In this document: piece after piece, positions 30,479 through 39,722 of the stretch | Numbering within the stretch: the first letter of the stretch is position 1 | How the letters are laid out: every line of letters begins with the position of its first letter | Source of the DNA: CAYWEM01 sp964457225 | GTDB taxonomy: Bacteria > Acidobacteriota > Aminicenantia > UBA2199 | Assembly (NCBI GenBank): GCA_964457225.1 | Contig: CAYWEM010000013.1 | Coordinates: 1-64,000 of the forward strand | Direction: 5' to 3' | Length of the DNA: 64,000 bases | The notes under the pieces: model-generated | Databases searched by the model: none | Seen by the model: only the letters and a program-made list of their open reading frames with translations | What the model was told of the DNA's origin: nothing | Position numbers and translations under genes: made by a program

Positions 30479-32716
30479 ATGAATATGCAATCGTTCACCA
30501 AGTTGTTCCGTCAATCTTCCATGGCATTGGGGCTTCTGGTTTTTTGTCTTACTCTCTTTCGAGGAAGCGACCTTGTTTTTTTCAACATTTCAGTATTAGT
30601 TGTCTTGCTGCTCTTGGAATTGCTGTTTCGTTTTCGGATGGTAGTAGGGCGGCACTGGACACCATACCATTTCTTGTTGTTTTCGCCTTCACTGCTCATT
30701 GAGTTCAGCTCAGTCAAAGATTTTCAAATGCGCCTGAGCGCTTTCCTGCTGATTGTTTTCATATTGTACATCACTTATGCCTGGAAAAGGCTGACCGGTG
30801 ATCTCACTTTGATTTCCTTGGCGAAAAAACCAATACTTATCTGGTTGTTGTCTTTCCTGATTCCGGCCGCGGCAGCTTTTGTGGTTTACAATCGCGGCAT
30901 ACATCTTTCGGGTGATGAGCCTCACTATATCATGATGGCTCAGAGTATTGTTGAAGATGCAGATTTGGATCTGCGTAATCAGGTGGAAGGCAGAACTTAC
31001 CTTAATTACATTCCAGTAGAAATACCTTTTCACGGCAGTGAACGAAATGGGTACTGGCGATCATTTCACCTGCCAGGTCTTTCTGTTCTATTACTGCCTT
31101 TTTACTGGGTTTTCAAGCTGAGCGGAGAAACGATTCCTCCGGCTTTGTTTTTCAGGTTGGCGGCAGTGTTGATCAACTCATTCTTCGGGCTTCTGCTTTT
31201 TTTTATGCTGCGTAATGAATTGCCCGGCAAAAACGTCACCTTGGCCTGGATTTTCTTTATAGGTACTTTTCCGCTGGTCTTTCACAGTATTCACCTTTAC
31301 CCTGAAATTCCAGCCGCGACTCTGTTGATGGGATCATATCTGGCTGTCTTCGCCGGGCCGGTCCGACCAATTACCGCTGGGATATGCCTGGCTTTTATTC
31401 CCTGGCTGCATGTTAAGTATATTCCGGCGCTGATTGTGATGTCGATTATAACTCTGCTGCATTTGCTGGGATCCTCCTGGCAGGATTGGGGGAAAAACTT
31501 CCGCCTGAGGCAATGCCTTTCATTTGTCATACCGATTTCCTTGGGATTCCTCGGATTGATCCTCTACTCGAAAAACCTTTATGGCAGTCTGAATCCAATG
31601 GATGTTTACCCCAAGGAGGATTTCTGGTCCGTTCCGATGCTTTTGCGATTAAAGATGATTTTTGCCTATTTCCTGGATCAGAGGGATGGACTTGTTTTTT
31701 ATAGTCCTGTTTTCCTTCTGTTTTTCTGGAGTTTTCTGGAGAAGATACCAGGCCGAACAAGGCTTTTACTTGTTTTCCTGGCCTATTCGGTTTTTCATGC
31801 CCTTACTTCAGCCCGGGGGGCATATTCCCCGGCCGGCCGGACTTTGATGTTTGTCAGCTGGATAATGATCATACTTGTTATTTCAGTTTACAAACAAGAA
31901 TCAGCAGCCAATCCTGATTCAAGCAATGAAGAGAATTCTTTTTTAAAAAAAATGTGGAGAATGGGAGCCGGCTTCAGCCTTTTCTATTCTCTATGGTTGT
32001 TCTATAACCCCTTGTTTCTCTATCAGCCGGTTTTTGCCGCAACAACCGAACTGTCTTCGGCGCTGCATCATTTTTTCAGCAGTGATTCGATTTCCCCGGG
32101 ATCATTTTTCCCTGCTTTTCAAGCGGTTCACGGCCGGTTCCCCTGGATTAACCTGATCTGGTTGTTTGCTCTATCAGCATTGCTGTTATTTCATTATTCA
32201 GTAAAAAAAGGAAACAAAAGCTTATCGCTTGGGAATAAATTCCAGGCATTGATTTTCATTCTGATTGGAACTGCAACGGTTTATCTGTTTGCATTCCACC
32301 CCAGGGTACACCTGCTTGATCAAAACAGACAAACGGAATCAGCGCTGATCTTTTTCAACAATTCAGCCAACTTCAAATACAACAGCGAGAAAGGAATTTT
32401 CCGCCTGAAAAGTGGACTTCATTACGATTTATTTATCGATGTCGCTGCTATGAAGAACCGGGGAAATCATTTCAATCTCAAGTTTTTCTTGTCGCCGGGA
32501 ACCCGGCTGGAAATAAGAAATGGTCGACGCTTTTTGTTTGATTCCTGTTTAGAGTCCGAAAGCTCTTTTTTACTGGACTTGACTGCTTTGCGGAGAATGG
32601 AGATTCGGGGAAGCTCGGTGATTCCATTGAGTATAACCACCTACAGTCGTGAAAAAAATGATTTTCTGGCTTTGATTATAAGTGAGCCGGAAGAACTCAG
32701 GTCTCGAATCGAGTGA
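30479..32716 (+). CDS. Large membrane protein, probable GT-C glycosyltransferase
   Basis: A 745-residue membrane protein with about thirteen hydrophobic segments and a C-terminal soluble domain (about 600-745). The loop LSGDEPHYIMMAQSIVED followed by DLDLRNQ (about 141-165) resembles the first loop of GT-C enzymes, with an acidic DE pair. A later extracytoplasmic loop has SARGAYSPAGRTLMF. The specific reaction is unknown. It starts 8 nt after the previous gene without a ribosome binding site. By eye its coding sequence is clearly richer in A and T than its neighbours, with many A/T-ending codons, which may reflect acquisition from elsewhere or relaxed constraint. Confidence 0.8.
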   Translation: MNMQSFTKLFRQSSMALGLLVFCLTLFRGSDLVFFNISVLVVLLLLELLFRFRMVVGRHWTPYHFLLFSPSLLIEFSSVKDFQMRLSAFLLIVFILYITYAWKRLTGDLTLISLAKKPILIWLLSFLIPAAAAFVVYNRGIHLSGDEPHYIMMAQSIVEDADLDLRNQVEGRTYLNYIPVEIPFHGSERNGYWRSFHLPGLSVLLLPFYWVFKLSGETIPPALFFRLAAVLINSFFGLLLFFMLRNELPGKNVTLAWIFFIGTFPLVFHSIHLYPEIPAATLLMGSYLAVFAGPVRPITAGICLAFIPWLHVKYIPALIVMSIITLLHLLGSSWQDWGKNFRLRQCLSFVIPISLGFLGLILYSKNLYGSLNPMDVYPKEDFWSVPMLLRLKMIFAYFLDQRDGLVFYSPVFLLFFWSFLEKIPGRTRLLLVFLAYSVFHALTSARGAYSPAGRTLMFVSWIMIILVISVYKQESAANPDSSNEENSFLKKMWRMGAGFSLFYSLWLFYNPLFLYQPVFAATTELSSALHHFFSSDSISPGSFFPAFQAVHGRFPWINLIWLFALSALLLFHYSVKKGNKSLSLGNKFQALIFILIGTATVYLFAFHPRVHLLDQNRQTESALIFFNNSANFKYNSEKGIFRLKSGLHYDLFIDVAAMKNRGNHFNLKFFLSPGTRLEIRNGRRFLFDSCLESESSFLLDLTALRRMEIRGSSVIPLSITTYSREKNDFLALIISEPEELRSRIE

Positions 32717-32728
32717 TAAAACCACTAT

Positions 32729-32757
32729 TTGCAGCAATTTGCCATAATTGCTAAAAT
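32729..32757 (+). promoter_or_regulatory. Possible promoter with palindromic spacer before the sulfatase-like gene
   Basis: -35 TTGCAG (3 of 6), 17-nt spacer, -10 TAAAAT (5 of 6). The spacer is almost exactly filled by the inverted repeat GCAATT-TGCCAT-AATTGC (32734-32751). A repressor bound there would block polymerase. The gap from 32717 to 32804 also holds an 8-codon mini-ORF (32782-32808). Confidence 0.4.
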
Positions 32758-32781
32758 AATGCACGGAAAATTGTTCTTAAC

Positions 32782-32808
32782 ATGAAAAAAAACGCCGATA
32801 AACTATGA
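32782..32808 (+). other. 8-codon mini-ORF overlapping the sulfatase-like start
   Basis: ATG followed by seven more codons (MKKNADKL) and a TGA that overlaps the ATG of the next gene as ATGA. The downstream gene has no ribosome binding site, so coupling from this mini-ORF could supply ribosomes. The mini-ORF itself has only a weak upstream purine run. Chance is possible. Confidence 0.25.
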
Positions 32809-34706
32809 CCAAAAAGATAAGGCAATTGGTACTGTTTTCAATCCTGCTGCTGTTAATTGTCCTGTGGTTTGCCCTGACTACGGGTGAACATCAAGAGCCA
32901 TTCAATCCAAATCTGCTGGCCGCTCATTTGACCTGGATATGCCCGCCAGGCTGGGAAGAAAAATTTGCCCTGTTCCTGACCGGAGAAGAAGTTCAGAAGG
33001 TTTTCAAACAGGATACTCAGAATTCCCTGTATTCTGAAGACTCCCGGCGGGGCCGCATCAGGTATGCCGGTGTGAGCTACCACGGCCTTTTCGCCTTCGA
33101 AGAATCAGCCATAGAAATAAAGCCGCAATCATGGGACCGGGGCGTCAATTCCCTGGAACTGACGATTTACAACGCTCCCGGAGCGCGACTGCTTTACCGG
33201 ATCGGCGTGCGCACCAGGGCTTCCGCCGAGTGGAGCCGACCGGTTCAATATCTTTACAAGCATACTTTTGACCGCGAAGTGATGGAGAAAGTCAGCATCA
33301 CTTTTCCCGAAAGCGTTGATGAAGTCACCGAAATCGTCCTGGAAACAAGGGGCAGCGGCGCCGGAGCCTGGATAAACCCGCGACTGGTGAGGTCCGCGGC
33401 CCGGTCCAGGCTGTTCGTGGTTATCCTGCTGGATGCTCTGAGAGCCGACCATCTTTCCCTGTACGGCTACCAAAGGCCGACTTCCCCGTTTCTCGACGCC
33501 CTCAGCAAAGAAGCCATGGTGTTCCGCAACGTTTTCAGCACCACTTCCTGGACTTTGCCGGCCGTTGCTTCCCTGTTTTCGGGAAAGACACCGGATCAAC
33601 ACCTGGTGATGACTCCGGAAGACAGGATTCCGGCCGATATCCCACTGCTGGCCGAGCTGCTGCAGGAGAGGGGCTTTTTGACCGCCGCCTTTACCGGAGG
33701 CGGTTTTGTCGATGACAGTTATGGCTTTGCCAGAGGATTCAACACTTATTCAAATTATCCGGGTGACGTGTTTTTCTGGGATTCGGCCGAAAAAGTCTTC
33801 GACAGCTTCAGGCAATACCTGCATGACAATTCAGCTGAAGATCTGTTCGTTTTTCTGCATACTTACCAGATACACGCCCCCTACAAGGCGCCCCCTGAAT
33901 TCCTGGTGAAAATAAACCCGGAACTGAACGTGAACATGATAGGAATCCGTGATTTCCTCGGCGACAGTTCCCAATACTTCAGTTCCATTCCCGAACAGGA
34001 TCGCCGGAACCTGATCGACATTTACGATGCATCCATCATGTACAGCGATCAGGCCCTGGTCGGCGGGGTGGTCGAATACCTGAGAGAAAACGACCTGTTC
34101 GCCGAATCCATGCTGGTGGTGCTGAGTGACCACGGACAGGAATTCTACGATCACTCCAGCTGGGAGCATGGTCATTCGTTGTACCGGGAGCTGGTCAGCA
34201 TCCCCCTGCTGATCAAGTATCCACGCAGCCGCCTGAAAGGGGACGATCATGCCCTGACTTCCATAACCGATGTGGCTTCGATTATCCTGGCGGAAAGCGG
34301 CATTGAATACGACAAGAAAGCCTTCCCCGGTCGCGGCCGGAAAGGGAATGCCGCTGTTTCAGCATTGCTGCCCGTTTCACCGATTATCCCGCAGTTTCCC
34401 GGGAAGATAGCCCTGATAAACGACCGCTACCACCTGATAATGAACTTCTGGGACCAGGAGAATTCCCGCTTTTTTAACCCCCCACCTCCGTTTATGCAGG
34501 AAATTGAGCTTTACCAGTCCCGGGACCACCGCCAGTTGACCAACCTGGCCGACAGGAGGGGTTATGCGGTTGATGAATTCCGCTCCAGGCTGGACGGCTA
34601 TCTGCAATTCTTCCGGCAGGACAGGCCCAGGATGTTTAAAATCGACGGTGAGCTGGAAAAACGTTTGAAATCACTCGGATATCTCGGGGGCAGTTCCTCC
34701 GAATAA
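32805..34706 (+). CDS. Membrane-anchored sulfatase/phosphotransferase superfamily protein
   Basis: A 633-residue protein with one N-terminal transmembrane helix (about 8-25), a unique extracytoplasmic region (about 30-200) and an alkaline-phosphatase-superfamily domain (about 203-540). Metal-binding residues are in VVILLDALRADHLSLYGY (D210, D215) and LSDHGQEFYDHSSWEHGHS. At the nucleophile position it has STTSWTLPAVASLFSG (about 245-260): there is no Cys-x-Pro-x-Arg or Ser-x-Pro-x-Arg site for formylglycine, so a true sulfatase is unlikely; a Thr or Ser nucleophile as in phosphoethanolamine or phosphoglycerol transferases is more likely. It may decorate an envelope glycan. No ribosome binding site precedes the start. 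Confidence 0.85.
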   Translation: MTKKIRQLVLFSILLLLIVLWFALTTGEHQEPFNPNLLAAHLTWICPPGWEEKFALFLTGEEVQKVFKQDTQNSLYSEDSRRGRIRYAGVSYHGLFAFEESAIEIKPQSWDRGVNSLELTIYNAPGARLLYRIGVRTRASAEWSRPVQYLYKHTFDREVMEKVSITFPESVDEVTEIVLETRGSGAGAWINPRLVRSAARSRLFVVILLDALRADHLSLYGYQRPTSPFLDALSKEAMVFRNVFSTTSWTLPAVASLFSGKTPDQHLVMTPEDRIPADIPLLAELLQERGFLTAAFTGGGFVDDSYGFARGFNTYSNYPGDVFFWDSAEKVFDSFRQYLHDNSAEDLFVFLHTYQIHAPYKAPPEFLVKINPELNVNMIGIRDFLGDSSQYFSSIPEQDRRNLIDIYDASIMYSDQALVGGVVEYLRENDLFAESMLVVLSDHGQEFYDHSSWEHGHSLYRELVSIPLLIKYPRSRLKGDDHALTSITDVASIILAESGIEYDKKAFPGRGRKGNAAVSALLPVSPIIPQFPGKIALINDRYHLIMNFWDQENSRFFNPPPPFMQEIELYQSRDHRQLTNLADRRGYAVDEFRSRLDGYLQFFRQDRPRMFKIDGELEKRLKSLGYLGGSSSE

Positions 34707-34721
34707 AAGACGCCGGCACTT

Positions 34722-34751
34722 TTTTCAGGCCGATGCCCGTTGTGTTATAAT
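34722..34751 (+). promoter_or_regulatory. Probable promoter of the DUF362 operon
   Basis: -35 TTTTCA (4 of 6), 18-nt spacer, -10 TATAAT (6 of 6). The start at 34796 follows 44 nt later with AGGAGG. It may drive the long plus-strand run that follows. Confidence 0.5.
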
Positions 34752-34795
34752 AATAAAAAAATGAAGTCCCGGTACATCCCATAGGAGGAACATTC

Positions 34796-35896
34796 ATGGT
34801 CAAGGCAAAAGTTGCGGTCTTGAAAACAAAACCCTCGACGATCAATGAAGATATGCAAAGGCTGTGTGAGCTTGCCGGCCTGCCCCAGGCGATGGACAAC
34901 AACAAGACGACCATTCTCAAGGACAACATCACCTGGCACAATCTTTTTCCCGGAGTCAACACCACGCCCTGGCAGCTCGAAGCAACGATCAAAGCTCTCA
35001 GGGCTTCAGGATACACGGACCTGAGCGCGGTGCACAATCATACGGTGGTCACTCTGCCCGAAAAAGGCGAGAAAGAACTTAAATTCGCCCCGATATATGA
35101 AAAACACTCCATCCCGGTTCTGTACAATTTCCTGGAGCGGGATATGAAGTGGATTGAATTCAAGCCTTCTTTCAAGACCCTGGCCCTGCATCGCATATTT
35201 CCTGAGGGCATAATGATCCCGGACTATTTCGCGGGTAAGAACATCGTTCATCTGCCAACGGTCAAGACTCATTCCTACACCGGTTACACCGGGGCAATGA
35301 AAAACGCTTTCGGCGGTCTGCTCAACTACCGCCGCCATTACACCCACACCTGGATTCATGAAACCCTGGTTGATCTCCTGGCCATCGGCCGGGAAATCCA
35401 CAGCGGCATGTTCGCGGTAATGGACGGCACAACCGCCGGCATGGGACCGGGACCGCGCACGGTAATTCCGATCGATAAAAACGTCATCCTGGCTTCAGCC
35501 GACCAGGTGGCCATAGATGCCGTGGCCGCCACCATGATGGGCATGGATTGGAAAAAACTGCCCTGCATAGCCCTGGCCCATGAACATGGACTGGGAGTGG
35601 GCGATCCGGGAGAAATAGAAATAGTCGGAGACCAGCAGGCAGCTGCCGAACGCTGGAATTTCAAGGTCGGAGTAAACCTGGCCACCGGGGTCGGCCGGGC
35701 GCTTTGGCATGACACCCCCTTGAAATACCTGCAGAAACTCTTCTTCCACACTCCGCTGGTTAACGTTTTCATTTTCGCCTCTGAGTTTTATCATGACAAG
35801 GTCTGGTACAACCTGAAAGGCCGGCCTGTAGTGCGCCGCTGGCTGGCTGAATCCCAATGGGGCCGCCTTTTCGATTCTTACCCTTCACAGGAGTAA
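34796..35896 (+). CDS. DUF362 domain-containing protein
   Basis: A 366-residue cytoplasmic protein of the DUF362 family. The signature NIVHLPTVKTHSYTGYTGAM followed by KNAFGGLLN (about 144-172) and DQVAIDAVAATMMGM (about 237-251) is clear. DUF362 proteins often carry a C-terminal 4Fe-4S ferredoxin domain, but none is present here; the C-terminus has only one region of moderate hydrophobicity (FFHTPLVNVFIFASEFY). The biochemical function of the family is unknown. AGGAGG lies 7 nt before the ATG. It opens a run of plus-strand genes and is followed 10 nt later by the LptC-like gene. Confidence 0.9.
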   Translation: MVKAKVAVLKTKPSTINEDMQRLCELAGLPQAMDNNKTTILKDNITWHNLFPGVNTTPWQLEATIKALRASGYTDLSAVHNHTVVTLPEKGEKELKFAPIYEKHSIPVLYNFLERDMKWIEFKPSFKTLALHRIFPEGIMIPDYFAGKNIVHLPTVKTHSYTGYTGAMKNAFGGLLNYRRHYTHTWIHETLVDLLAIGREIHSGMFAVMDGTTAGMGPGPRTVIPIDKNVILASADQVAIDAVAATMMGMDWKKLPCIALAHEHGLGVGDPGEIEIVGDQQAAAERWNFKVGVNLATGVGRALWHDTPLKYLQKLFFHTPLVNVFIFASEFYHDKVWYNLKGRPVVRRWLAESQWGRLFDSYPSQE

Positions 35897-35906
35897 TCCG
35901 GCGGAC

Positions 35907-37754
35907 ATGAAATCTATTCTCCGCCTGAAATGGATTGTCCTGCTGATCAGCCTGGTTCTGGTGCTGGCGGTTCTGTTCAAGTTCAGAGGCGGCAGGGAAC
36001 CAGAACTGGAAATCAAGCCCGGGATCGAGGGCACGGAGTTGGTATATCTCGGTTTTGACCGGGATAACCGCCAGAGTGTTGAGATCCGCTGTCGGGAGTC
36101 AAGGAGCGGAGAGCACGGCAGAATAATTATGACCGATGTCTTCAGCAGGATATTCCGCAAGGGCCGGATGAAAGGCGACATGATCATCAGCGGAGAATCA
36201 GGCGAAGTGACGGCTGATTACCGGGAAATCAGGATCAAGGACAACGCCCGGATCGAGTCTGAAACTTTCAGCATGAATGCCGACCGTTTCAGCCTGCTTC
36301 ACGGTGATTACCTGATGAACCTGGAATGGGTAGATTTCAGCAATCGGGATAATCTGCGGGGCCGGGCCCTCAAGGGGATGGAGTTTTTCCTGGAAAACGA
36401 CGGCATCAGGCTCTTCCAGGTTTCAGGTACCTGGAGCGGCGACCGGGGGGCATTTGACTTTAAAACCGAAAAGCTGTGGATATTCGACGAACCTCAGCTG
36501 CTGATGATGTACGGCGGCAACAGCATGGTTTCCGCCGAGGCTGAATTGAGGGGAGCTTTCCTGGCGGCTTCGCTGGCTGACGGTTTTCAGAGACTGCTCA
36601 GCGTGACCGTGGAAGGCGATGCCTTTTTCAGCGGCCGGTTCAACGACGGTGATGAACTCTGGCAGGACCGCCGCGGCAGCGGCGGGATGATGAAGAGCGA
36701 ATACGACCTGAATGGAAAGCTGTCCTCAATACTGATCATGGACCAGGCCGAAGCAAAAGTGGAGGGACCGGATGAATGGTATGAGGCGCTTTCCGACCAT
36801 ATGAAAATGGATTTCACCGAGGAAAGACTCAGCGCCATGCGCCTGTTGGCCCCGGGAATGATCAGCGGCGGCGGGGCCAATGAATTCAAGCTTGCCGGAG
36901 ACCGGGTTACTGCCGCTTTCGGCAAGGATGGAGAACTCCGGGATGTCATCATCGAGGGAACTGCATTTTTCCAGGCCCGTGGTATCAGGGCCGAGGGGGA
37001 TCGCATCAGGAGATCCTTTGCCAACGGAACTATAAGTGTTCAGGGGCGCCCGGCCCTGGTCATGGATCGTGAGAATCGTTTCAGCGCCGACCGCTTCCAG
37101 GGGTTCAGCGAAAAAGGGGAAATGGTCAGCCAGGGCCCGGTCAAATCGGTTGTCGTTTTTTCAGCGGAAGAAGGAGTCTTTTCCGGTGATGATTGTTTCA
37201 TATCGGCCGGCTCCCTGCATTTGCTGGAAAACGGAGCCGTCATCAGATACGGTTCCCAGGTGGTGATCGTTCAGAACAAGATGAACCTGAAAGCAGATAA
37301 AGTCAATTTCGACCGCCGGGTCGGCGGCATGGAAGCTTTCGGCAAAGTTGAAATGCAGCTCACAGGAAATGATGACGCCCTGAGCATGAGCGGTGACTCC
37401 ATTGTTTACCAGGCGGGGGAAAACAGGCTGATCATCGACGGCAACTGCCGGATTACCAGTTCCGGCAATTCACTGCGGTCCAAAAGAGCATCAATCATAT
37501 TGGGGGAGGATCGCAATCCGATGAATATCGAAGCCTGGGAAGTGACTGAATTCCGGAACCAGGAAGTAAGCGGCCGGGCCAGGGAGATGCACTGGGATTA
37601 CCGCGGTCAGCTGGTCAGGTTTTCCGGCCAGGCAAGGATCAACAGGATTGATGGCGGAGGCAGTGAAGGAGACGAACTGGAGCTGGATCTGAAAAGCGGC
37701 CTGGTCCGGGTACAGGACCGCAGCCGCCGTTCCCGGACTAAGATCGGGGAGTGA
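35907..37754 (+). CDS. LptC/OstA-like periplasmic protein, extra long
   Basis: A 615-residue protein with one N-terminal membrane helix (about 9-26). The following 160 residues resemble LptC (LVYLGFDRDNRQSVEIRC, SGEVTADYREIRIKDNARIES), and the C-terminal half contains repeated OstA/LptA-like strands (DKVNFDRRVGGMEAFGKVEM, LSMSGDSIVYQAGENRLI, RASIILGEDRN). Such beta-jellyroll proteins form the lipopolysaccharide bridge between the two membranes. Normal LptC has about 190 residues and LptA about 180; this protein looks like a fusion or serial expansion of both. It suggests an LPS-type outer membrane. The partner genes lptB/F/G are not in the window. Confidence 0.75.
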   Translation: MKSILRLKWIVLLISLVLVLAVLFKFRGGREPELEIKPGIEGTELVYLGFDRDNRQSVEIRCRESRSGEHGRIIMTDVFSRIFRKGRMKGDMIISGESGEVTADYREIRIKDNARIESETFSMNADRFSLLHGDYLMNLEWVDFSNRDNLRGRALKGMEFFLENDGIRLFQVSGTWSGDRGAFDFKTEKLWIFDEPQLLMMYGGNSMVSAEAELRGAFLAASLADGFQRLLSVTVEGDAFFSGRFNDGDELWQDRRGSGGMMKSEYDLNGKLSSILIMDQAEAKVEGPDEWYEALSDHMKMDFTEERLSAMRLLAPGMISGGGANEFKLAGDRVTAAFGKDGELRDVIIEGTAFFQARGIRAEGDRIRRSFANGTISVQGRPALVMDRENRFSADRFQGFSEKGEMVSQGPVKSVVVFSAEEGVFSGDDCFISAGSLHLLENGAVIRYGSQVVIVQNKMNLKADKVNFDRRVGGMEAFGKVEMQLTGNDDALSMSGDSIVYQAGENRLIIDGNCRITSSGNSLRSKRASIILGEDRNPMNIEAWEVTEFRNQEVSGRAREMHWDYRGQLVRFSGQARINRIDGGGSEGDELELDLKSGLVRVQDRSRRSRTKIGE

Positions 37755-37952
37755 CAGTCAAACAATGCCGGGCAACTTGATTTTTAACTGCTCTTCTTTT
37801 ATGATTTTCTTTAATGCCGAGAATGCAGTCAGGAGGCTGTCAGTTCTAAATGCCAAATAATTCATCTGCACCGAAGTCAAGTATTTGCGGTTGTCCCGGA
37901 TGCTGGAAATAACTGTCTCACCAGCCGGATAATGATCTTCCTGGAGAAATAC

Positions 37953-39722
37953 ATGAAAAAAGCGATAACGTTGTTGGTCTTATTGTCGCTGGCGCTTTTC
38001 GCCTGGCCGGATATCATGAAAGTCAGCGAAATCAAGGCCGGCATGCAGGGAGAAGGAAAAACCATTTTCAAAGACTCCCAGGTGGAAAAGTTTTCTTTCA
38101 AGGTGCTCGGAATACTTGAAAAATTCGTCCCCAACAAGGATCTGATCATAGTGGAACTGCTTTCACCGGAGATCCAGGAGAGCGGGGTCATGGCCGGCAT
38201 GAGCGGCAGTCCACTCTACATAGACGGCAAAATAATCGGCGCGGTCAGTTACGGCTTTTCTTTCGCCAAAAAGCCCATCGCCGGGGTCACGCCGATAGAA
38301 GACATCATCAGCACTTTCGAGTACAACAAGCCGTCTTACTCGATTGACCTGGGTGAAATCCGCCTGGATTTCAGTGCCGAGAACACGGCCATGATAAACA
38401 GGCTGGTAGTCCAGGAATTGCAGCGCCTGGCCAGTCACGCCCCGCTGGAATCGCTGCGTCCTATTCAATTGCTTTCCATCAGCAGAGGATTCCTGCCCCA
38501 GGCGACGGCCATGCTTACGCCGGTTTTCAGCCAGGTCCAGGGTTCACTGGGAAAAGACCTTGGCCCCCGTCGCCTGGGGGCGGAGAGGCCGCGCCTGGCT
38601 CCGGCCGATGCCGTATCAATCCCCCTGGTCCGGGGTGATTTCGAGTATTCGGCTTCCGGCACCGTGACCCATGTCGATCAGAACCTGGTTTACATGTTCG
38701 GCCACCCGTTTTTCAACCTGGGAACAGTTGATTTTCCCATGCATGCCGCCGAGATTATCACGGTTGTGCCTTCCTTTCAGAATTCCTTTAAACTGGCCGC
38801 CAGCCGCCAGATGATCGGCCGGGTCAGGCAGGACCGTTTTTCCGCGGTCCAGGGTGAGCTGGGCAGCTATCCCTACATGATTCCGATGAAAGTGCTGGTC
38901 AAGAACCGTAACCGCAGTTTCAACCTGGAAATGGTTGATCATCCCCTGTTGACTCCGGCTCTTTCCTACATTTCCCTGATGAACATCTTCATGTCCGAAT
39001 TCCAGCAATACGGTTTCAGTTCACTCAGTATCAACGCCCGGGTATTCGTCGAAAACGAGGAAAACATAGTCATCGATGATCTCTACAGCGGTACCGCTTC
39101 ATTCGAAGAGTTTTCCAATCTCATGCTGGCGGTCAACTTCTTTCTGATGAACAACCGTGAAAGAAAGCTGAAAATACAGAAAATCGACATTGAAATAAAC
39201 GGCATGGAAACCATCCGCAGATCGGAGATAGAAAACGTCCTGCTTGAGAAAAACACCTTTTTACCGGGCGAGGCCATGAACCTGGTGCTTCAGATGAAGA
39301 ACGAACGAGGAGCGGATGTTCAGGAAAGCCTGACTCTGCGTGCTCCACAGCTCAAACCCGGCACGGTATTCTACCTGATGGTAGCCGATTCAGCCTCGAT
39401 CGTCGAGTTCGATTCGAGAATCATCCGCAGTTCTTATTTTCCCGGCAAAGTGAGCCAGCTGATCCGGGCGATCAACAATCTGCGCAAGAACAACCGGGTT
39501 TACCTGAGGTTTTTCGTGCCTTCACAGGGCCTTTTCATCAGGGGCTATGAATACTCCAACCTGCCTTCATCGATTCGTAATGTTCTCACCTTCCAGCGTA
39601 GTTCCGATGACCGCAGTGACCTGGCGGTTTCAAACGTGGTTGAATACCAATATCCGGTATCCACCCAGGTACGGGGCAGGAAAATAATCCAACTCAAGAT
39701 AAGAGAGATGAAAAATGAATAA
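37953..39722 (+). CDS. SpoIVB-type (S55) peptidase domain protein, exported
   Basis: A 589-residue protein with a signal peptide (about 1-18). The N-terminal third is a SpoIVB peptidase S55 domain: GMQGEGKTIF (about 32-41), VMAGMSGSPLYIDGKIIGAV (about 80-99, with the presumed nucleophilic Ser in GMSGSP) and VTPIEDI. The remainder continues through HVDQNLVYMFGHPFFNLG, MHAAEIITVVPS and a beta-rich C-terminal part. Outside spore formers such proteins are widespread in Acidobacteria and relatives, with unknown target. GGAG precedes the ATG at 37953; an upstream in-frame ATG at 37932 lacks such a site. The 198-nt gap before it shows nothing recognisable. It overlaps the next gene by 8 nt. Confidence 0.88.
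   Translation: MKKAITLLVLLSLALFAWPDIMKVSEIKAGMQGEGKTIFKDSQVEKFSFKVLGILEKFVPNKDLIIVELLSPEIQESGVMAGMSGSPLYIDGKIIGAVSYGFSFAKKPIAGVTPIEDIISTFEYNKPSYSIDLGEIRLDFSAENTAMINRLVVQELQRLASHAPLESLRPIQLLSISRGFLPQATAMLTPVFSQVQGSLGKDLGPRRLGAERPRLAPADAVSIPLVRGDFEYSASGTVTHVDQNLVYMFGHPFFNLGTVDFPMHAAEIITVVPSFQNSFKLAASRQMIGRVRQDRFSAVQGELGSYPYMIPMKVLVKNRNRSFNLEMVDHPLLTPALSYISLMNIFMSEFQQYGFSSLSINARVFVENEENIVIDDLYSGTASFEEFSNLMLAVNFFLMNNRERKLKIQKIDIEINGMETIRRSEIENVLLEKNTFLPGEAMNLVLQMKNERGADVQESLTLRAPQLKPGTVFYLMVADSASIVEFDSRIIRSSYFPGKVSQLIRAINNLRKNNRVYLRFFVPSQGLFIRGYEYSNLPSSIRNVLTFQRSSDDRSDLAVSNVVEYQYPVSTQVRGRKIIQLKIREMKNE

Noticed and set aside
32801..32830. Possible second start for the sulfatase-like gene downstream
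   Set aside because: No in-frame ATG with a ribosome binding site follows before the membrane helix, so the ATG at 32805 was kept.
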